Shown here one piece after another: positions 60,874 to 64,000 of a stretch of DNA of 64,000 bases (positions are counted from its first letter, which is position 1; every line of letters starts with the position of its first letter). A model generated the notes under the pieces. It was not told the DNA's origin. It searched no databases and saw only the letters and a program-made list of their open reading frames with translations. Position numbers and translations under genes: made by a program. The stretch covers positions 1 through 64,000 of the forward strand of contig JAPOVQ010000021.1 in the NCBI GenBank assembly GCA_026708035.1. Direction: 5' to 3'. The DNA comes from Chloroflexota bacterium (GTDB taxonomy: Bacteria > Chloroflexota > UBA11872).

Positions 60874-63096
60874 CTAGTCGAACCTGCGACCGCCGCGCTG
60901 GGGGCGGCGCGGACGACCGCCGCCGCGTCCGCCCGGCCCGTTGCGGCGACCGCCGCCGCGCGGCCCATCGCGTCCCGGCCGCGGCGGCGCCGTGGCCAGC
61001 GTCTCGGCGGGTGTCAGGTCTTGCAGCACCGCGCGCCGCGACAGGTTGATGCGGCCCAGGTGATCGACCTCAACCACCATCACCATGATGTCGTCCCCTT
61101 CGGACACGACGTCATTGACCGAGCCCACCGGCTCCTCGGCCAGCTCATTGATCGGAACCAAGCCTTCCTTGCCGGGCACGATCTCGACAAACGCGCCAAA
61201 GTTCATGATACGCGTCACCTTGCCCAGAACCGTGCGGCCAATCTCGACCTCGCCCGTCAGGTCCTTGATCATCTGGACGGCGCGGTCGGTACCCTCGCGG
61301 GTGGCCCCGCCGACGGTCACCGTGCCGTCCTCCTCGATGTCGATGCTGGCCCCGGTCTCGGCCTCCAGGCGGCGGATCATCTTTCCGCCCGGCCCGATCA
61401 CCGCGCCGATGCTGTCCGGCGGGATCGAGATCTGCGTGATCTTGGGCGCGAACTCGCCCACGTCGTCGCGCGGTTCGGCAATGCTCACCCGCATCACATC
61501 CAGGATTTGCAGCCGCGCCTCGCGGGCCCGCTGCACCGCCGCCTCGATCATCTCGGGGGTCAGATGCTTGACCTTGATGTCGACCTGGACCGCCGTGACG
61601 CCCTCGGCCGTGCCCGCCACCTTGAAGTCCATGTCGCCGAAGTGATCCTCGGCGCCCTGGATGTCGGTGAGGGCCACGAACTTGCCGTCGTCGCCGACGA
61701 TAAGGCCGATCGAGATCCCCGCGACCGGGGCCTTGAGCGGCACGCCGGCATCCATCAGGCTCAGCGTGCTGCCGCAGGTCGACGCCATCGAGGTCGACCC
61801 GTTGGACGACAGCACCTCCGACACCACGCGGATGGTGTAAGGGAAGTCTTTCAGGTCAGGCAGCACCGGCGCGATGGCGCGCTCGGCCAGCGCGCCGTGG
61901 CCAACCTCGCGGCGCTTCGGCGATCCCAGCCGTCCGGTTTCGCCGCTGGCATACGGCGGCATGTTGTAGTGGTGGATGTAGCGCTTGGGCTGGGCCATGG
62001 CTTCCAGGTCCGTGAGCCCGATGCGCTGCACGTCGCGCGGCGTGCCGAGCGTGGTCACCGCCAGCACCTGGGTCTCGCCGCGCTGAAACAGGCCGGTGCC
62101 GTGAATGCGCGGCAGCACGCCCACCCGCGCCGAGAGCTTGCGCAGCGCGGATTCGTCGCGTCCGTCCGGGCGAATCCCCTCATTGAGGATCAGCGCGCGC
62201 ACCGCCTCTGCCTCCACGTCGTGCAAGGCGTCGTCGATCCTCGCGGCATCGTGGTCGTCGCCAAGCTCGGTCTCGGCGTCCGCGGCGACCGCCCCGAGCA
62301 GCGCCTTGCGCTCCGCGCGATCCATCACCCGCGCCGCGTCCTGAATCCTGGACCCGTAGCGCTCGCTGACCGCTTCGATCAGCTCGTCGGCGGGCTTGAT
62401 GATGTCCACGTCACGCGCCGGCTTGCCGGCCAGGTCCTTCAGTTGCAGCTGGATGTCGACCAGGCCCTGGAGCTGCTCTTGGCCCCAGTTGATCGCGCGC
62501 ACCACGGTGTCGTCGGGCACCACCTGGGCCCCGGCCTCGAGCATCACCACGCCGTCGCGCGTGCCGGCCACGACCAGGTCGAGCTCCGGCTCACCGCCCT
62601 CGGGGTCGATGGGCGCGTTGGCCACCAGCTCGTCACCGTCCAGACCTACCCGCAGGGCGCCCACGGGTCCTTCGTAAGGCAGCCCGGTGAGCATCAACGC
62701 GGCCGAGGCGGCCACGATGCCCATCACGTCGGGCTCGTTCTCCCCGTCGTGCGTCAGCAGCGTCAGGACGATCTGCGTGTCATTGCGCATCCCATCGGGG
62801 AACAGCGGCCGAATGCAGCGGTCCGCGAGGCGGCCGGCAAGGATTCCCGACAGCGGCGGACGGCCCTCGCGGCGCAGCACGCTGCCGGGAATGCGGCCGA
62901 TCGAATAGGCCCGCTCCTCGAACTCGACTTGGAGCGGAAAGAAATCCAGCCCCTGGCGGGGGCTGGAGCAGACCACCGTCGCCAGCAGCGTCGTGTCGCC
63001 GTAGCGCGCCACGACCGCGCCGTCCGCCTGACCGGCCAACTCGCCGGTCTCCAGGCTGAAGGTTCGCCCTCCCAGCTCGGTTTCAACTCTGTGCAT
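60874..63096 (-). CDS. pnp: Polyribonucleotide nucleotidyltransferase (PNPase)
   Basis: The 740-residue phosphorolytic 3'-5' exoribonuclease has two RNase PH cores, the first starting VETELGGRTFSLETGELAGQ and the second around MDAGVPLKAPVAGISIGLIV. An all-helical linker separates them. A KH domain (IGAVIGPGGKMIRRLEAETG) and an S1 domain (GRTVLGKVTRIMNFGAFVEI) bind RNA. The C-terminus is a Gly/Arg-rich tail (GRDGPRGGGRRNGPGGRGGG), an unusual extra RNA-binding extension. The start at 63096 has GGGAG 9 nt upstream. The order rpsO-pnp-dapB-asd makes a ribosome/RNA and cell-wall precursor cluster. Confidence 0.95.
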   Translation of the reverse strand: MHRVETELGGRTFSLETGELAGQADGAVVARYGDTTLLATVVCSSPRQGLDFFPLQVEFEERAYSIGRIPGSVLRREGRPPLSGILAGRLADRCIRPLFPDGMRNDTQIVLTLLTHDGENEPDVMGIVAASAALMLTGLPYEGPVGALRVGLDGDELVANAPIDPEGGEPELDLVVAGTRDGVVMLEAGAQVVPDDTVVRAINWGQEQLQGLVDIQLQLKDLAGKPARDVDIIKPADELIEAVSERYGSRIQDAARVMDRAERKALLGAVAADAETELGDDHDAARIDDALHDVEAEAVRALILNEGIRPDGRDESALRKLSARVGVLPRIHGTGLFQRGETQVLAVTTLGTPRDVQRIGLTDLEAMAQPKRYIHHYNMPPYASGETGRLGSPKRREVGHGALAERAIAPVLPDLKDFPYTIRVVSEVLSSNGSTSMASTCGSTLSLMDAGVPLKAPVAGISIGLIVGDDGKFVALTDIQGAEDHFGDMDFKVAGTAEGVTAVQVDIKVKHLTPEMIEAAVQRAREARLQILDVMRVSIAEPRDDVGEFAPKITQISIPPDSIGAVIGPGGKMIRRLEAETGASIDIEEDGTVTVGGATREGTDRAVQMIKDLTGEVEIGRTVLGKVTRIMNFGAFVEIVPGKEGLVPINELAEEPVGSVNDVVSEGDDIMVMVVEVDHLGRINLSRRAVLQDLTPAETLATAPPRPGRDGPRGGGRRNGPGGRGGGRPRRPQRGGRRFD

Positions 63097-63143
63097 ATCG
63101 CACGTCTCCCGGGCGGGCCGGCGGAACAAGCGAAGAAAGGAGG

Positions 63144-63162
63144 GGGCAACCGGAGTTGCCGG
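63144..63162. repeat. Hairpin between rpsO and pnp
   Basis: GGGCAACCGGAGTTGCC can fold into a 6-bp stem with a CGGA loop (63145-63160). It resembles the family B variant at 49.05 kb. Such a hairpin could stabilise the rpsO mRNA end or be an RNA-processing site; it lacks a T-tract. Confidence 0.45.
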
Positions 63163-63319
63163 CTCGTTTCTTAGCTCGTCCGCGAAATTCGACCCGCCGA
63201 ACTATGCCGAAGCGAAATAGTTGAGGCCCGTCGGTGCAGCTTCGGCGATGAACCGGGGGCCAAGGACCATGAGAAAGGGATTTCCGGAGCGGCGCGCCGT
63301 CGGCAACTCGAGCCGGCGA

Positions 63320-63592
63320 CTATTGGCGCACCCGCAAACCAAGGGTGGTGATCACCTCGCGATAAGTCTCGGGCTGTGTGCGCCGCAGGTATTTCAGCAA
63401 GCGGCTCCGCCGCCCGACCATGCGCAGCAGACCGTAGCGCGTGTGCTTGTCGCCGCGGTGCTGCTTCAGGTGCTCGGTGAGCTCCTCGATCCGCGCGCTC
63501 AGCCCGGCAATCTGCACCGGCGCCGAGCCCGTGTCGTCGCTGTGCAGGCGCAACGCGTCGACCTGCTCGCGTTTGGGCGAAACGAAACCCAC
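63320..63592 (-). CDS. rpsO: 30S ribosomal protein S15
   Basis: The 90-residue primary 16S rRNA-binding protein of the small subunit has the family signature [20 protein letters not shown], followed by [20 protein letters not shown] and [20 protein letters not shown]. It starts with GTG at 63592, with TGGAG just upstream, which gives the normal S15 length; the frame is open for 15 more codons. It lies 223 nt upstream of pnp in the standard rpsO-pnp order, where S15 and PNPase levels are often coordinated. Confidence 0.93.
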   Translation of the reverse strand: MGFVSPKREQVDALRLHSDDTGSAPVQIAGLSARIEELTEHLKQHRGDKHTRYGLLRMVGRRSRLLKYLRRTQPETYREVITTLGLRVRQ

Positions 63593-64000
63593 GGTGGCTC
63601 CAGAAAAATCGCGGGCGTCCACTAGGGGCACCCGCATTGGGTATCGGGACGGAAAGTGATCCGCCCATCACTCGCCGCAGTGTACCGCACGATCAACTCC
63701 CGAAACGAGACGGCAGCGGGCGTCATTGAGTCCGTCACTCCCGCGAAGAGCCTGCCCCGTACTCAATGCCGGGCGGGAATCCATCCCCCTGGGTCAACCG
63801 TGGAGTCTCGGGCGCCCGTCGCTGCCGGGTAGCCATACGGCGCTCCGATGTCAAAGTCGCCCACACCAAGTCGCCCACGTCACCGAGCCTCCGTACTCGT
63901 CAGTCCTCGTATCAGGCGCCGTACTGCCTAGAATGCACCGGCTCCCGGTGGGCCCCTCGGTGGTGAGCCGGGAGCGCGGACACGGAGGGCGCGGCATTGA
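63593..64000. repeat. Upstream spacer with family C element
   Basis: An interrupted family C element lies at 63732-63783 (CACTCCCGCGAAGAGCCTGC, then CGGGCGGGAATCC) and closely matches the one at 44572-44623. No gene or clear promoter was seen in the remaining bases to the window end. Confidence 0.65.

Noticed and set aside
60205-63174. A 989-codon plus-strand open frame opposite pnp and dapB
   Set aside because: It is the mirror of high-GC coding sequence; pnp and dapB on the other strand have complete family motifs.

Overview
The window is a GC-rich bacterial chromosome segment with dense, mostly convergent or divergent operons separated by short intergenic spacers that are full of small palindromic repeats. 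There is no rRNA, no prophage, no transposase and no CRISPR array. The best guess for the host is a Chloroflexota-type organism, perhaps one of the uncultured marine or sponge-associated lineages. This rests on the mix of a B12-dependent ribonucleotide reductase, ATP-type PEP carboxykinase, GH172/DUF2961, phytanoyl-CoA-dioxygenase and Gfo/Idh/MocA genes, and on the families of intergenic repeats. It is an inference from gene content, not a phylogenetic result.

Layout. 0.5-5.7 kb: a secreted Gmad2-domain protein, a ribbon-helix-helix/PIN-like toxin-antitoxin pair, and leuS. A second, decayed copy of the leuS 3' end lies on the far side of the toxin-antitoxin pair. 5.8-10.3 kb: a His-rich secreted protein with its two-component system, then an MFS exporter. 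10.6-13.8 kb: a Gfo/Idh/MocA oxidoreductase and small accessory genes, including an orphan RelB-type antitoxin, a sulfatase-like deletion remnant, a GNAT acetyltransferase and a 5'-truncated gene. 13.8-17.9 kb: a tight three-gene redox operon (DM13 protein, NDH-2 fused to a membrane module, and a membrane protein built from three further copies of that module). 18.2-20.4 kb: glycerophosphodiesterase and DEAD-box helicase. 20.4-25.7 kb: a catabolic-looking stretch (flavin reductase, TIM-barrel glycosidase-like protein, GH172 protein, second Gfo/Idh/MocA enzyme). 25.9-30.2 kb: pyrE, a methyltransferase, an AbrB/PIN toxin-antitoxin pair whose toxin carries an extra GIY-YIG-like domain, and a phytanoyl-CoA dioxygenase-like enzyme. 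30.4-34.2 kb: tRNA-Leu(UAA), a nucleotidyltransferase, a LysM protein, an orphan MTHFR C-terminal-type protein, a DedA protein and a GT2 glycosyltransferase.

34.3-42.0 kb holds the most striking feature: a translationally coupled operon mre11-rad50-nurA-(small HAS-barrel-like protein)-herA, the classical archaeal DNA-end-resection cluster, here in an otherwise bacterial genome. 42.0-49.0 kb: Cu/Zn SOD, isochorismatase-like hydrolase, PEP-mutase/isocitrate-lyase-family enzyme, the tig-clpP-clpX protein quality-control operon, tRNA-Leu(UAG) and Fe/Mn SOD. 49.1-56.4 kb: SIMPL protein, TrkH/TrkA potassium uptake, a small unknown gene, nrdJ and a Yip1-family membrane protein. 56.4-63.6 kb: pckA, an acetoacetate-decarboxylase-like enzyme, and the rpsO-pnp-dapB-asd cluster.

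How the parts work together: many genes are housekeeping (translation, proteolysis, lysine/threonine precursor synthesis, RNA turnover, DNA precursor synthesis). The accessory layer is DNA end processing, three toxin-antitoxin-type loci in different states of completeness, oxidative-stress enzymes and sugar/organic-acid catabolism. Starts were adjusted from the longest open frame wherever a ribosome binding site or the family N-terminus argued for it.
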